Shown: piece after piece, positions 1 to 10,800 of the stretch
Numbering within the stretch: the stretch's first letter is position 1
Layout: the number at the start of each line of letters is the position of its first letter
NCBI RefSeq assembly: GCF_042186555.1
Contig: NC_133327.1
Location: 53,332,065-53,396,064 of the forward strand
Source of the DNA: Aquarana catesbeiana
Taxonomy: Eukaryota > Chordata > Amphibia > Anura > Ranidae
Length of the DNA stretch: 64,000 bases
Direction: 5' to 3'
The notes under the pieces: generated by a model
What the model was told of the DNA's origin: nothing
Database searches by the model: none
What the model saw: only the letters and a program-made list of their open reading frames with translations
Program-made: the position numbers and the translations under genes

Positions 1-1285
1 GCGGAATGTTATTTCCCAGACCTGGTGTAGAATCCAGAAAACTCTACATCTTTGCCCGATCGAGGTACTTCTCCCCCAGAAGATCCACATAAAAAGACCT
101 TGAGACCTCCAGGATCCCTGACCTGGATTTCGTCAAAGAGCCGTACTATCCCTTAGCCCAACAACCGTCTTAACTGCTGCGCTTTGTTTGCAGTTCTGAT
201 AAGGGTCAGGCGAGTGATATTTCCCGTAGTCCCTTTCCAGAACCAAAGAAGCGTGCCGGTCATACTGATACTTCCTAAGGAGAAGTTTCACCTCAGAGAT
301 TGCCCCGGAATCTCCACCACTCGAGACAAGGCGATCAAGTTTTCTCCGCAGCTGCTGGTAGGCAATGTACTTACCAAGCTGTTTCCTTTTTCCTATGGCC
401 TTGAAAAACCCACTAATCCGGCTTTTGGCAAGCTCCCACCACTCCGACTTACTGCTGCAGAAATCCAGGATGGTTACCTGAGCCTGAAAAAAATCCTCAA
501 AAGATTGTCTTACCTCCTCGTCATCCAGCAGAGCCGAATTCATCCTCCAAATACCCTTTCCTTTAGGTGGCATATCTGAAGCATTGAGAATCACAGACAG
601 CAAAAGGTGATCAGAAAACTCCACCATACGACACTCAGGAGCCGAAAAGGCAGAGTCCCCTTTTAAAAAAAAACCTATCTATCCTGCTCTCACAACTGCC
701 TCGCCTAAATGTGTACCCCGTGCTGTCTGGGCAACGCTTAATATGCGCATCTTCCAGACCTGCTTCCCTGGCTATCGTATTAAGAAAAAGGCTATCATAT
801 CTCAGGCTGTCAGTGGAGCCTTTACTGTCTTTGGGCCTAGTAATGGTGTTAAAATCACCTCCAAAGACAACTTGCTGAGATGTAAAAAGGAAAGGCTTAA
901 TCTTTGTAAAGAGGCATTTCCTCTCCCATCTAGTCTGTAGTCCATAAATATTTATTAAACGCAGATCATGCCCCTTCACAGAGACGTCCAGGACCATACA
1001 CCTTCCAATCTCTACCTCGATAACCCGCCGACACGTTACCATGCCAGTAAAAAGTACTGCAACTCCGCTGTAAGGCTCAGCCACAAGAGACCAGAAGGAG
1101 GGCCCACGCCTCCACTCCCTCTTTGCCAGGTGGACATAGGCAAGTCTATTTAGCCGGGTCTCTTGCAAAAATAAAATATCAGCATCCATCTCGCTGAGCA
1201 AAAATAAGGCCATATTACGAGCCCTTACAGATTTTATGCTGGCAACATTAATCGTTGCCAACTTTATCGGAGTGGGAACTGCCAT
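1..1285 (-). pseudogene. LINE ORF2, N-terminal endonuclease domain (partial)
   Basis: ATG at 1285-1283 begins MAVPTPIKLATINVASI, the first endonuclease motif. LQETRL (metal-binding Glu), GDFNTI and RIDRFF follow, and after a one-base shift in an A/T run near 665, EFSDHLLL. These are the ordered motifs of APE-type endonucleases that nick target DNA for reverse transcription. The linker region continues to 133, where the frame breaks again. Motifs for the reverse transcriptase are expected beyond the left edge. Codons at the active site look intact despite the frameshifts. Confidence 0.82.
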
Positions 1286-3931
1286 CAGGATGATTGAGCT
1301 AGGCGTTTCTTAGCCTGAGCTCCCTCCCCCCTTACTGGAGACCTTGACCTCTTTAGAGAACACTCTACCTCATCTTCCTCCATCTGAGACACGGAATTAG
1401 AAGACTCCTCCTCCCCCTCGGATAAGGACCCAAACTTGTTTCCCAGCGGTAGATCATCTAAGGATGAAACCGAGGAGGCAGAGGTCAGGACTATCTTATT
1501 CCTCCTTCTCCCCACCTTGGTCCACTCTCCCTCCTCCCCTGAAACATTACCCTGAAAGACCTCATCTACATTATTAGCAGTGGCAACTTCCCCCTTCTTC
1601 ACCTTAGAACCTCCACTAGAGGTTTTACGCTGCCTTAGGGAAGGCCCTGATGAAGCTGCCACCTCAGATCTGTACGAATCTGCCCCTTTGGCAGCCTCAG
1701 ACAATCTGGATGACTTATTTACTTTTGGAACACTGGGCACTTGAAACACTGGGGAAGAACACACAACAGAAGTAGACACAGGCACAGCAGGGAGCACAGA
1801 CTGGGGAGCAGACACAGTAGGGATCACACCTTCAGGCTGGGAAACTGACACCTAGGGGGGGTCCTCAGGACTAGCTGAAACAGCTCCACCAACCCCTTGC
1901 TGCCCCCCACGTTCCTCCTCCTCCATCCTCAGAAGTTCTTCCACCACCTCTGGCTGATTATGGAGGGCTTCAGGGCAAAGACTATAGGGGTGACCTAACT
2001 TGTTACAAAGATTACAATGAATACTATTGCAGTCTTTTGCAACATGCCCTGAGCCCTGACAGAGGGAACATTTCTGCACAGAACATGAGCTTGAAAAATG
2101 CCCCTTTTCACCACAGCGATGACACAACTTTGGTTGCCCTGCATAAAAAGTAATAATCCTATCACGACCTATGAAGGCAGACGAAGGGATGTGCTTAACA
2201 ACATTACCCGTGACATGCAGTTTTACCAACACCGTCCAACCTCCTGTCCAAATCCCCCTATCATCTACAACTTTCCTCAATGGAGCTTGGACATCAGCAT
2301 ATCTCCCCAACCACACCACCAGATCCGCAGCAGGAATGGACTCATTGCGTACTAGAATGGTGACGTTCTTATATAATGGCTGGCGAGAGATTACTTTGGG
2401 TGACAAACCTGCCCATTTTGGGGAATCCTTCCACCTCTGCTCATACCTCTCCCAAAAGACATCTAATCCTTCCGCCTTGACAAAGGAGAGGTCATACTCA
2501 TATGACCCAACTGGGCTGATAAGGGCAAAAACCTCCTCTGCTTTAAAACCCATCCCCAGAATACGGTCCACCACATCTCTCCTATTTGGGGTGGGGGCCT
2601 TCTCCAGTCCACCTCAATTGAACCACATTGCGGCGTTTAAAGGAGCTACCAGATGGTGTCAGATTGGCCTGACCTTCACTCACATCAGTCCTAGTGACCG
2701 CAGAATAACTGGCCCTACTCACCCTTGGGACAGGTGCAGCCACCGCTGCAGCATAAGAAATAACTGCACTCCTTGCAACATCCCGCACATCACTCTTAGT
2801 TACAGACCCCTCTTTAGAAACAACATTATCATCAACAGATGGAACAGAGACTTCTGACACAGAAATATCATTTACATTACCCTTGGTAATTCTTACTTCA
2901 TTACCAGTAACTAAAGGGTTACTAACAGCAGAGATGTCTTTATCAGCACTCTTCACAGCAGAGTCTGCACACCCCTCACTGGCTCTCTGTACACAGGTGG
3001 TAGTCTCAGCCAGGAGATGAGCTTGCTCTCCACTGCCCTCTACAGCACCATCTATAGGAACTACATCTCCATTATGTTGTATAGGCAAATCTTTAACAAA
3101 AACGGCTTTTTCAGCCAACCGATGTTTCAAAGGTTTTGGGGGGACATCACTATCCTCTTCTTCATCCTCAGATGATCCAGACACGGCAAACTTGCGACCA
3201 TGCAAAGGGGATTCCATTTCTGTTATTAACTTAAGCATTCCTGCTCCCTTCACAGGCTCAGATGGATCATCTTGCTCCATAGCCTCCTGCTGCGGTGACA
3301 AGGGCACAGAACTTCCTTGGCCCAGTGGCATACTGGCAGTCAAAACACCTGACTGCTGATCACCCGCAGCCTGTGTGCCAGAGCTTTCTCCACTTTCTAC
3401 AGGCATACTGATACTTGGCTCAGAATGTAAAGATTTTCCAGCGTGCTGGCCAGAAACACAGTCCAAGCCCGAAGAAACTTTTTTGCTTTGCACTGACCTT
3501 TCTTTCTCGCACTCCGGTGATGCTTCTCCTCCACTGGACTCTATGGTCCCTCTGCGCATTGTACGGAAGCGATCATCATTGCCATATTTCTCCTTGAAAG
3601 CTCCGCTGGTTTCTTTCAATGCGGCCACCAGCAGACTCTGCTTTTCCACTTTAGCCTCCAAAGCCATTAACTCAGGCCGCATCTGTCTTCTCTTAGAACT
3701 GTGAAGCCGGTCATTTGCAATTTTTTTATGTTTGAAGTCAAACTTCAACTTCGCCAGTACTTCCTCCTCCTTGGTAATTCTCGCAATCCTAGCACAAACC
3801 TTCTTTCTGTAGGCTGACAGGCTTTCACCTTTAGCTGGGCCATTTCCCAGGTCCTCAAACACTGGTATGGGAGGACCGGTACTCTGGCCATCCGGGGGAT
3901 CCTCCCCTGGGTCCACCCCAGATTCCTGCAT
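1285..3931 (-). pseudogene. LINE ORF1 (RNA-binding, triple CCHC zinc knuckle)
   Basis: The first 449 codons (3931-2582) hold a lysine/glutamate-rich probable coiled coil at about residues 45-120 and a long Ser/Glu-rich linker. A one-base shift near 2590 leads to the conserved part (2574-1852). This has a PHIGH-like basic region and three knuckles, CHRCGEKGHFSSSC, CSLCQGSGHVAKDC and CNLCNKLGHPYSLC, all C-x2-C-x4-H-x4-C. A single TAG at 1852-1854 then interrupts the same frame before a Ser/Lys-rich tail (1851-1285). The stop is TGA overlapping the ORF2 ATG. In the family this protein binds element RNA. Confidence 0.8.
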
Positions 3932-3997
3932 CCACTCTGGGTATAGGGAGTAATCAAGCTTCCTGGATCAGTAGGCCTCTCTGGAGCTCAGGAGATC

Positions 3998-4138
3998 AGC
4001 AGTAGTGCAGCCACACCCTTTGCAGCTATAACAGCTTCAACTCTTCTGGGAAGGCTGTTCACAAGGTTTAGGAGTGTGTATATGGGAGTGTTTGACCATT
4101 CTTCCAGAAGCGCATTTGTGAGATCAGACACCGATGCT
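3998..4138 (-). pseudogene. Tc1-type transposase C-terminal fragment
   Basis: On the minus strand it reads SVSDLTNALLEEWSNTP, then LPRRVEAVIAAKG, then a stop. This is the standard C-terminal signature of Tc1 transposases. About 47 codons remain and no terminal repeat is recognisable. It lies between the LINE 5' end and a TTAA element. Confidence 0.75.
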
Positions 4139-4147
4139 AATATCACT

Positions 4148-4594
4148 TTAAAAGCGGTGTTCCGCCAAAAAAAATAAAGGCCAGCATCTACACATACTGC
4201 AGCTGCTGGCTTTCAATAATAAAACACCTACCTGTCCTGGAGTCCCGCGATGTCGGCACTGCAGATGGTGTTACCATAAGCTGTCAGGTGCTGCCGCCGC
4301 CATTGCGGGTAAGGGAGCCTGGCAGTGTAGCCTTACGGCTTCACGCCGGGAATCCTTCTGCGCATGCGCGAGGCCCAGCTCCTCTCTCCTACTGGCCCAG
4401 CGACAGGGAGAGGAGGAGGGAGCCCCGCAGTGGAATCGCGGGCCGCGGCCAGACTCCCGGAAGTGGGTACAGGATACCTGTGAAAGAAAGGTATGCTGTC
4501 CCCCCTCCCCCCTGAAAGGTGCCAATTGTGGCACCGGAGGGGGAGAGGAGACAAATGAGTGGACGTTCCACTTTTGGGTGGAACTCCGCTTTAA
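4148..4594. mobile_element. TTAA-flanked inverted-repeat element (AGCGGAGTTCC family)
   Basis: TTAA at both ends encloses inverted tips AAGCGGTGTTCCGCC and GGTGGAACTCCGCT. The inside is GC-rich and non-coding. TTAA target duplication is the hallmark of piggyBac-type transposition. The ORFs inside are random. Confidence 0.75.
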
Positions 4595-4599
4595 GGTAT

Positions 4600-4960
4600 C
4601 ATTTAAGGCTATTTTTTTTTTTTGTTTTTTTTGTTTTGGATATAGTGGAGAGAGATTAGAACCCCTGTCAGGTTTTTATAGCTGTCTGTGCCCTCAAGAG
4701 ATTCACTCTCTTGATTTGTCTGGTTTATCATTATCAGTGAAAGTAAAAGAAAATACTAAATCTAGGGTTGTCACCAGAACAGGAATAGAGAAAAAGTCTT
4801 CCAATGGGGACGCTAGTTCTGGTGACAACCAGACATTGCCTCACTTTGGAGAGATTTCCTCTCCCTTCCTGTTGTGGCTATGGGACCGGAAGTGAAGGGA
4901 AATCTCCCCAATGGGATGGAGATGCCTAAAAAACTGACTGTTCTACTTCAAAGGGACGGG
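4600..4960. repeat. Unclassified interspersed sequence
   Basis: Poly-T start, then an A/G-rich stretch containing short inverted pieces (AGAGATTTCCTCTCCCTTC against GAAGTGAAGGGAAATCTCC). No coding potential and no clear terminal repeats. It may be an old ranid repeat. Confidence 0.35.
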
Positions 4961-5454
4961 CTGGAAGCGGGTAATACACATAGAAATAGGTAGGCGCTTG
5001 TTAGCACACCAGCCTATTTAACACATGGGGGATGGGGATGGTCAGGGAGAATATTTAAAAATAAAATGACTAATAAAAAGTCCATAAAGTCCGTGTACTA
5101 GCACCTAAAAGGCAGCCCAGTGAAAGGTAAGAAGCAACATCTGGAACAGCTAAGGATAAAACACAGGCGCCACTCTAAGTGCAGTATAAAAGTAAATTGA
5201 ATTCACAAAGGGGTATAGGTACTCACAAGAGTAAGGTAGTAACAGGCATTAGGCACAAATGCCGAGTGTCCGTGAAGGGAGTACATCCATGGAGCTGCTT
5301 GCTAGTGGCTCAGAGCGGGCTGCGCCGGTGGTCACCGACACTTCCTGGATCTGGAACACACAGGGGGCCCTGCACCTATACCCGTTTGTGAATAAAATTC
5401 ACTTTTATACTGCACTTAGAGTGGCGCCTGTGTTTTATCCTGGAAGCGGGTAAT
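4961..5454. mobile_element. Fold-back insertion with 15-bp target duplication
   Basis: The 15-bp direct repeat CTGGAAGCGGGTAAT occurs at 4961-4975 and 5440-5454 and brackets 464 bp of extra DNA. The right part of the insert is a large hairpin: 5155-5220 is the reverse complement of 5374-5439 with about four mismatches in 66. The variable-length duplication points to a retroelement. A Penelope-like origin with an inverted terminal copy is possible but unproven. Confidence 0.6.
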
Positions 5455-5886
5455 GTAGGTTCGTATAATTTTCAGCAGCCTCCTATTTCAGTTCATAACA
5501 TACTTCACCATTTACAATCCATCCCTTACAATCCTCTTTTTTAGCACATACTATATATGTGAAAAAATGTTATAATAAAATTCTGTTCACCATGATCACA
5601 AATCACAGCAGTGCAGTCTGTGTGTGGCAGTCTGTGTGTGGTGCCCTTTTCTTAGCCAACTGGAATCTGTCCCCACTGTGAAAGGACCGGTTGTTTGTGT
5701 TTGCCTCCCAAAAGGTTCCAGTCCTCCCCTGACCTCCACCACAGTGCAGGAAGAGGACAGATTGAATGGTAAGGTACTCACAGTACTTGGGGCATCTCAA
5801 ATTACAGTGAAGATTTTGTGCCAATCATAAATGTCACCTGACAATGGGAATTTGTCTATGATATCTGGATGTGTGTAGCATCTCAC

Positions 5887-6020
5887 CGTCTCTTGGCTTC
5901 GATCCTGGCATTGATGCGGAGCCTTCTTGCCTGGATCCTCTCTTGCTGGTCCTCGGAGTCTAGGGAGGGGCCGGTGTTTGCAGTTTCCTCCCTGTCCGCA
6001 GCTGTAGAGTCCCAGCTCAT
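5887..6020 (-). CDS. DRC1: DRC1 first coding exon (nexin-dynein regulatory complex subunit 1)
   Basis: The whole exon spans 5887-6056. The acceptor is ttgtcctcag, then a 36-nt 5' UTR, then ATG at 6020, then 44 codons, then donor AGACG|GTGAGA. The peptide begins MSWDSTAADREETANTGP and contains QERIQARRLRI followed by NARIEAKR. This matches the N-terminal ERIQARRLRIAARLEARR of human DRC1 (CCDC164), an axonemal coiled-coil protein that anchors the nexin link in motile cilia. The acceptor upstream of the ATG implies a separate non-coding first exon. The gene runs left; exon 2 is not visible in 1-5886, which is filled with repeats. The order SELENOI then DRC1 on one strand agrees with the mammalian neighbourhood. 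Confidence 0.82.
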
Positions 6021-6607
6021 GATGTGTATGTGACAGTGCCAGCAATTGCAGGAATTCTGAGGACAAAGAGTTATTAATACTTAAAGAACAACCCCATTTT
6101 TGTTAAGGAAAAAAACAATCCCCTCTGGGTCATGTATGTACATTACAAGGAGTATAACAAAACGTTGTTGCAATTTTCTACCTGTTTCTGCTCTGATGAA
6201 AAAGTGGTTTGATGCCTGCAGAATGAATCTAAATAAGAGTGACTTTTTCAATATTAATCAACTGATGCTCCTGTAGTGCTCTAATGAGGAAAGTGGTGGT
6301 GTATGCATCTCTTTAGATATGAGTAACCCCTTGGGACTATCTCACCAAAAATGAATTGTATGTTGCAGGGGATGCCTAAAATCTGATTTGTACCTTAATG
6401 CAGACTTCTGGGAAAATCAGTGAGCCAATCACAATCAGAAGCAGGAAACATTTCTGGGGAAATTCTGTACACCATCTGTGTACGGATCACCTCCAGGTAG
6501 CCATATTGCATTGAATTTTACAGAAAATAATAAATATGTAGATTGAAAAAGAAAGTAATTTTAATACCATTCAGTTACAATATGGCTTGGGTAGCAATTG
6601 TTTATGC

Positions 6608-7652
6608 TAGAGCTGCACGATTCTGGGAAAAATGAGAATCACAATTTTTTTTGCTTAGAATAAAGATCACGATACTCACGGCGTGACATCATCTTTCACA
6701 TTATACAAAAAAATTGGGTTAACATTACTGTTTGGTTTTTATTTTATTCATTAAAGTGTATGTTTTTCCTAAAGAATTGCATTTGAAAGACCGCTTCGCA
6801 AATACAGTGTGACATAAAATATTGCAACATCCATTTTATTCTCTAGGGTCTCTGCTAAAAAATATATATATAATGTTTTGGGTTCTAAGTAATTTTCTAG
6901 CAAAAAATAATGATTTTTAACGTGAAACAAACAAGTGTCAGAAAAAGGTTTAGTCTTTAAAGGAGAAGTCCAGCCTGAGCTCGTTTGGCTGGGCTTCTCC
7001 TATGGGTCACAGGAGTGTAAATCATTTTTCACTCCTGTGACCCGTTTTCAGCAGAGAGCAGACTGAAGTCTGCTCTCTGTTGACGTCACAGGAATCAGTC
7101 CAGGCACCACATCATCCCGAATCTGGAAGTCTGGACTGACACCCATCTCAGCCTCTCAGTGAGCCACTGAGAGGCTAAGACGGCCGCTCCCCGCCCCTTC
7201 ACAGCTCAGTGCTCCAGTGAGCGAGGAGGAGCAGAGAGGAGAGATGCTGACAGTCAGCAGCTCTCTGCTCGGGGAGCTGTGAGAACCGAGCCATCAGTGA
7301 TGTTCGATCGCTCGGTTCTCAGTGTAGAGGCGCCAGGGGACAAATGCAGCATCGGCCCGATGCCGCATCCACCTAGGTAGTATGATGGGGGAAACCCCCC
7401 CAAACCCATACTTCTCTTTTAAGTGGTTAAACTTCCCACATTTTCTAAAGAACAAAACATTACAATGTTTATAGTTAGCTCAGCGGCTGAGGAACGTTGT
7501 AAAACTTGGCAGACTGCCTGTTTTTTTGGGGGTTTTTTGACAGCTGTGGGCTTGAGAAGAGAACTCCGCATAGAATTGGGAAAATGCTTTGTTAAGATCG
7601 TGAGGGGGAAAGATCGCAATCTCGATTCTTAACGATTATTCGTGCAGCTCTA
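6608..7652. mobile_element. hAT-like non-autonomous element (TAGAGCTGCACG ends), split by a TTAA element
   Basis: The termini TAGAGCTGCACGATTC and the inverted CGTGCAGCTCTA are flanked by near-identical 8-bp sites, GTTTATGC (6600-6607) and GTATATGC (7653-7660), as expected for hAT transposition. The inside is non-coding. The same element occurs at 42996-43618. A TTAA element sits at 6957-7422. Confidence 0.72.
6957..7422. mobile_element. TTAA element nested in hAT-like element
   Basis: TTAA on each side; tips AGGAGAAGTCCAGCC and ACTTCTCTT. The sister hAT copy at 43361-43385 reads GGTTTAGTGTTTAAGTGGTTAAAC with a single TTAA, which is the empty site and confirms the boundaries. Confidence 0.82.
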
Positions 7653-7954
7653 GTATATGCTATATTATTTTCTTACGTGCTATTTTTTTGCACAAAAATG
7701 AAGTTACCCTTTAAGTTGTAAATTTAAGCTTATAAAAGGAAGTTTTCTGGTGTAATGGAAATTTGTAAGTTCTGTATATAATTGTATTCTATTTTGTATG
7801 TATTGCACACTGCCCTCACTGTGTACACGGCACTGATAATGTTTTTAGTACGTTTGCATTCTTTCAAGTCCTGATTAGAATTAGTCTGCCTATGTTACGC
7901 CCCTTGTAATAATAGCAAAGAAGGTAACATTGGTGGGTTGCGTGGAAGTAAGAA

Positions 7955-9580
7955 AGTTAAGGACAGTAATACTGGGGGTACTTGGGAGCAATAATAGGCA
8001 GGTCAGTAACACTGGGGGTACTTGGGAGCAATAATAGGCAGGTCAGTAACACTGGGGGTACTCGGGAGAAATAATAGGCAGGTCAGTAACACTGGGGGTA
8101 CTTGGGAGAAATAATAGGCAGGTCAGTAACACTGGGGGTACTCGGGAGAAATAATAGGCAGGTCAGGAACACTGGGGGTACTCGGGAGAAATAATAGGCA
8201 GGTCAGGAACACTAGGGGTACTCGGGAGAAATAATAGGCACGGCAGTAACACTGGGGGTACTCGGGAGCAATAGTAGGCCGATCAGTAACACTGGGGGTA
8301 CTCGGGAGCAATAATAGGCAGGTCAGGAACACTGGGGGTACTCGGGAGAAATAATAGGCAGGTCAGTAACACTGGGGGTACTTGGGAGCAATAATAGGCA
8401 GGTCAGTAACACTGGGGGTACTCAGGAGAAATAATAGGCAGGTCAGTAACATTGGGGGTGCTTGGGAGAAATAGTAGGCAGGTCAGGAACATTGAGGGTG
8501 CTCGGGAAAAATAATCGGCAGGGCAGTAACACTGGGGGTGCTCAGGAGAAATAATAGGCAGGGCAGTAACACTGGGAGTACTTGGGAGAAATAATAGGCA
8601 GGGCAGTAATACTGGGGGTGCTCGGGAGAAATAATAGGCAGGGCAGTAACACTGGGGGTACTCGGGAGAAATAATAGGCAGGGCAGTAACACTGGGGGTA
8701 CTCGGGAGAAATAATAGGCCGGTCAGTAACACTGGGGGTACTCGGGAGAAATAATAGGCCGGGCAGTAACACTGGGGGTACTCGGGAGAAATAATAGGCA
8801 GGGCAGTAACACTGGGGGTACTTGGGAGAAATAATAGGCAGGGCAGTAACACTGGGGGTACTCGGGAGAAATAATAGGCAGGGCAGTAACACTGGGGGTA
8901 CTTGGGAGAAATAATAGGCAGGGCAGTAACACTGGGGGTGCTCGGGAGAAATAATAGGCAGGGCAGTAACACTGGGGGTACTCGGAGAAATAATAGGCAG
9001 GGCAGTAACACTGGGGGTACTCGGGAGAAATAATAGGCAGGGCAGTAACACTGGGGGTACTCGGGAGAAATAATAGGCAGGGCAGTAACACTGGGGGTAC
9101 TCGGGAGAAATAATAGGCACGGCAGTAACATTGTAGGTACTAGGATGTAACCATGGTAAGGGCAGTATCAGTGGGAGTAGTGGGGAGCAAAAGTGGTAAG
9201 GGTAGTAATATTGGGAGTACTAGGAAGTAATAATAGGAAGGACAAGTATCAGGGGAGTAATAAAGAAAGGACAGTATTATTGGGGGTACTTGGGAAGGTA
9301 TAATGAGGATAGTTCTAGTGGGGGCAAATTGTGAGCAATAATGAGAAGGAGTTATGACAAACTGTAATATTGAGAGTTACCAGGGGAGCAATAATTGGAA
9401 GGACGGTAATATTAGGGGTACGGAGGGAGTAATAATGGCAAGGTGAGCAATACTGAGGGGTGATGGAGAAGCAATAATAGGGAGAACAGTAACATTGAGG
9501 ATAGTAGGGGGAGTAATAATAAGAAAGACAGCAGTGGTGTGAGGGATGCACACCACACAGTATCGATAATGTAGTGGGGG
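7955..9580. repeat. 40-bp minisatellite array (about 29 good copies, then decayed copies)
   Basis: The unit is GGTCAGTAACACTGGGGGTA followed by CTCGGGAGAAATAATAGGCA. Copies from 7961 to 9120 are almost perfectly 40 bp in register, with one 39-bp copy near 8985. From 9120 to 9580 units become irregular. Because 40 is not a multiple of 3 and the unit lacks stops on the minus strand, long repetitive ORFs appear that are not genes. Related decayed units reappear at 10980-11400 and 13432-14000. Confidence 0.95.
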
Positions 9581-10445
9581 GCACAGTTTAGGGGTGCGCA
9601 CAGTCTATCAGGGTCAGGTACAGGTCATGTATGTAGTGGGGGCACAGTTTAGGGGTGCACACAGTCTATCAGGGTCAGGTACAGGTCATGTATGTAGTGT
9701 GTGTGGGGCACAGTTTAGGGGTGCACACAGTTTATCAGGGTCAGGTATCGGTCATGTATGTAGCGGGGTGCACAGTTTAGGGGTGCGCACAGTCTATCAG
9801 GGTCAGGTACAGGTCATGGATGTAGTGGGGGGCACAGTTTAGGGGTGCACACAGTCTATCAGGGTCAGGTATCGGTCATGTAGTGGGGGGCGCAGTTTAG
9901 GGGTGCACACAGTCTATTAGGGTCAGGTACAGGTTATGGATGTAGTGGGGGCACAGTTTAGGGGTACACAGAGTCTATCAGGGTCAGGTATAGGTCATGT
10001 AGTGGGGGGCACAGTTTAGGGGTACACAGAGTCTATCAGGGTCAGGTATAGGTCATGTAGTGGGGGGCACAGTTTAGGGGTACACAGAGTCTATCAGGGT
10101 CAGGTATAGGTCATGTAGTGGGGGGCACAGTTTAGGGGTACACAGAGTCTATCAGGGTCAGGTATAGGTCATGTAGTGGGGGGCACAGTTTAGGGGTGCA
10201 CACAGTCTATCAGGGTCAGGACAGGTCATGGATGTAGTGGGGGCACAGTTTAGGGGTGCACACAGTCTATCAGGGTCAGGTATAGGTCATGTAGTGGGGG
10301 GCACAGTTTAGGGGTGCACACAGTCTATCAGGGTCAGGACAGGTCATGGATGTAGTGGGGGCACAGTTTAGGGGTGCACACAGTCTATCAGGGTCAGGTA
10401 TCGGTTATGTAGTGGGGGGGGGCACAGTTTAGGGGTGCACACAGT
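9572..10445. repeat. About 58-bp minisatellite array (about 14 copies)
   Basis: The unit contains GTAGTGGGGGGCACAGTTTA and GTCTATCAGGGTCAGGTA; lengths vary from about 54 to 67 bp. It is G-rich on the plus strand and ends within 65 bp of the probable DRC1 exon 1 donor. Confidence 0.93.
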
Positions 10446-10499
10446 GTAATAATGAAGCTCGGTGTATAAATATAATTTATATAAAAAATATTTCGTCTC

Positions 10500-10800
10500 T
10501 CCTCTCACCTGCTCTCTCTGTGCTGTTACCTTCTGTTGCTAGGATACTCGGCCCAGTATCCAGCCAATCACCTGGCCTCTCTCCGGACGTCCCTCCCCGT
10601 CCACGCCCCCACTCTCCTGTGCCTGCTGCAATAGGCGCTGTGTGCCGGGGGATGATGTGCATGGAGCATACTCCGGAGCATCATGGGAGTTGTAGTTCCC
10701 GGAAAGACTCAGGCTGGGTTATCCCGTACAGTCACCGGCAGGGGCGGTATTACAGAACTACAAGTCCCATCAGCGCCATCCCCCGCACGGTCTAAGTCTG
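10500..10800 (-). promoter_or_regulatory. DRC1: Probable DRC1 promoter and non-coding exon 1
   Basis: A CpG-rich island, unusual in this AT-rich window, with no TATA box. On the minus strand it has an X-box-like RFX site, GTATCC-T-AGCAAC (10535-10547, one mismatch to GTNRCC-N-RGYAAC), an inverted CCAAT box (10564-10568), and two ZNF143/THAP11-type motifs, AACTACAACTCCCATGATG (10679-10697) and ACTACAAGTCCCAT (10757-10770, opposite strand). A good donor, GAGCAG|GTGAGAGG, ends a possible first exon at 10509. RFX sites are typical of ciliary genes, and DRC1 needs an upstream exon, so I infer that this is its promoter. Transcription start and exon limits are unproven. Confidence 0.55.

Larger units (their letters stand above)
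1..3960 (-). mobile_element. Tx1-like (L1-superfamily) LINE, 3' part beyond left edge
   Basis: Consecutive minus-strand reading frames give a two-ORF non-LTR retrotransposon: ORF1 with CCHC knuckles (3931-1285), then ORF2 starting with an AP-type endonuclease (1285 to the edge). The reverse transcriptase would be left of the window. The 5' end is near 3960, just before a Tc1 scrap, with little or no 5' UTR, so this copy may be 5' truncated. It is lightly broken (two 1-base frameshifts and one stop), suggesting a fairly young insertion. Confidence 0.85.

Noticed and set aside
4271..4571. Overlapping GC-rich ORFs on both strands
   Set aside because: They lie inside a non-coding TTAA element and have no family resemblance.
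5797..6066. The 89-codon ORF starting at 6066
   Set aside because: It is in a different frame from the DRC1 peptide starting at 6020, which is supported by similarity and a splice donor.
8403..9131. Long minus-strand ORFs (up to 242 codons) of repeated Pro/Cys/Tyr-rich sequence
   Set aside because: They come from the 40-bp tandem repeat, which lacks stops on that strand; a unit not divisible by 3 simply cycles through frames. Several overlapping frames are open at once.
7955..10445. CRISPR array
   Set aside because: Units are contiguous, with no spacers between conserved repeats, no cas genes, and the DNA is vertebrate. It is a minisatellite.
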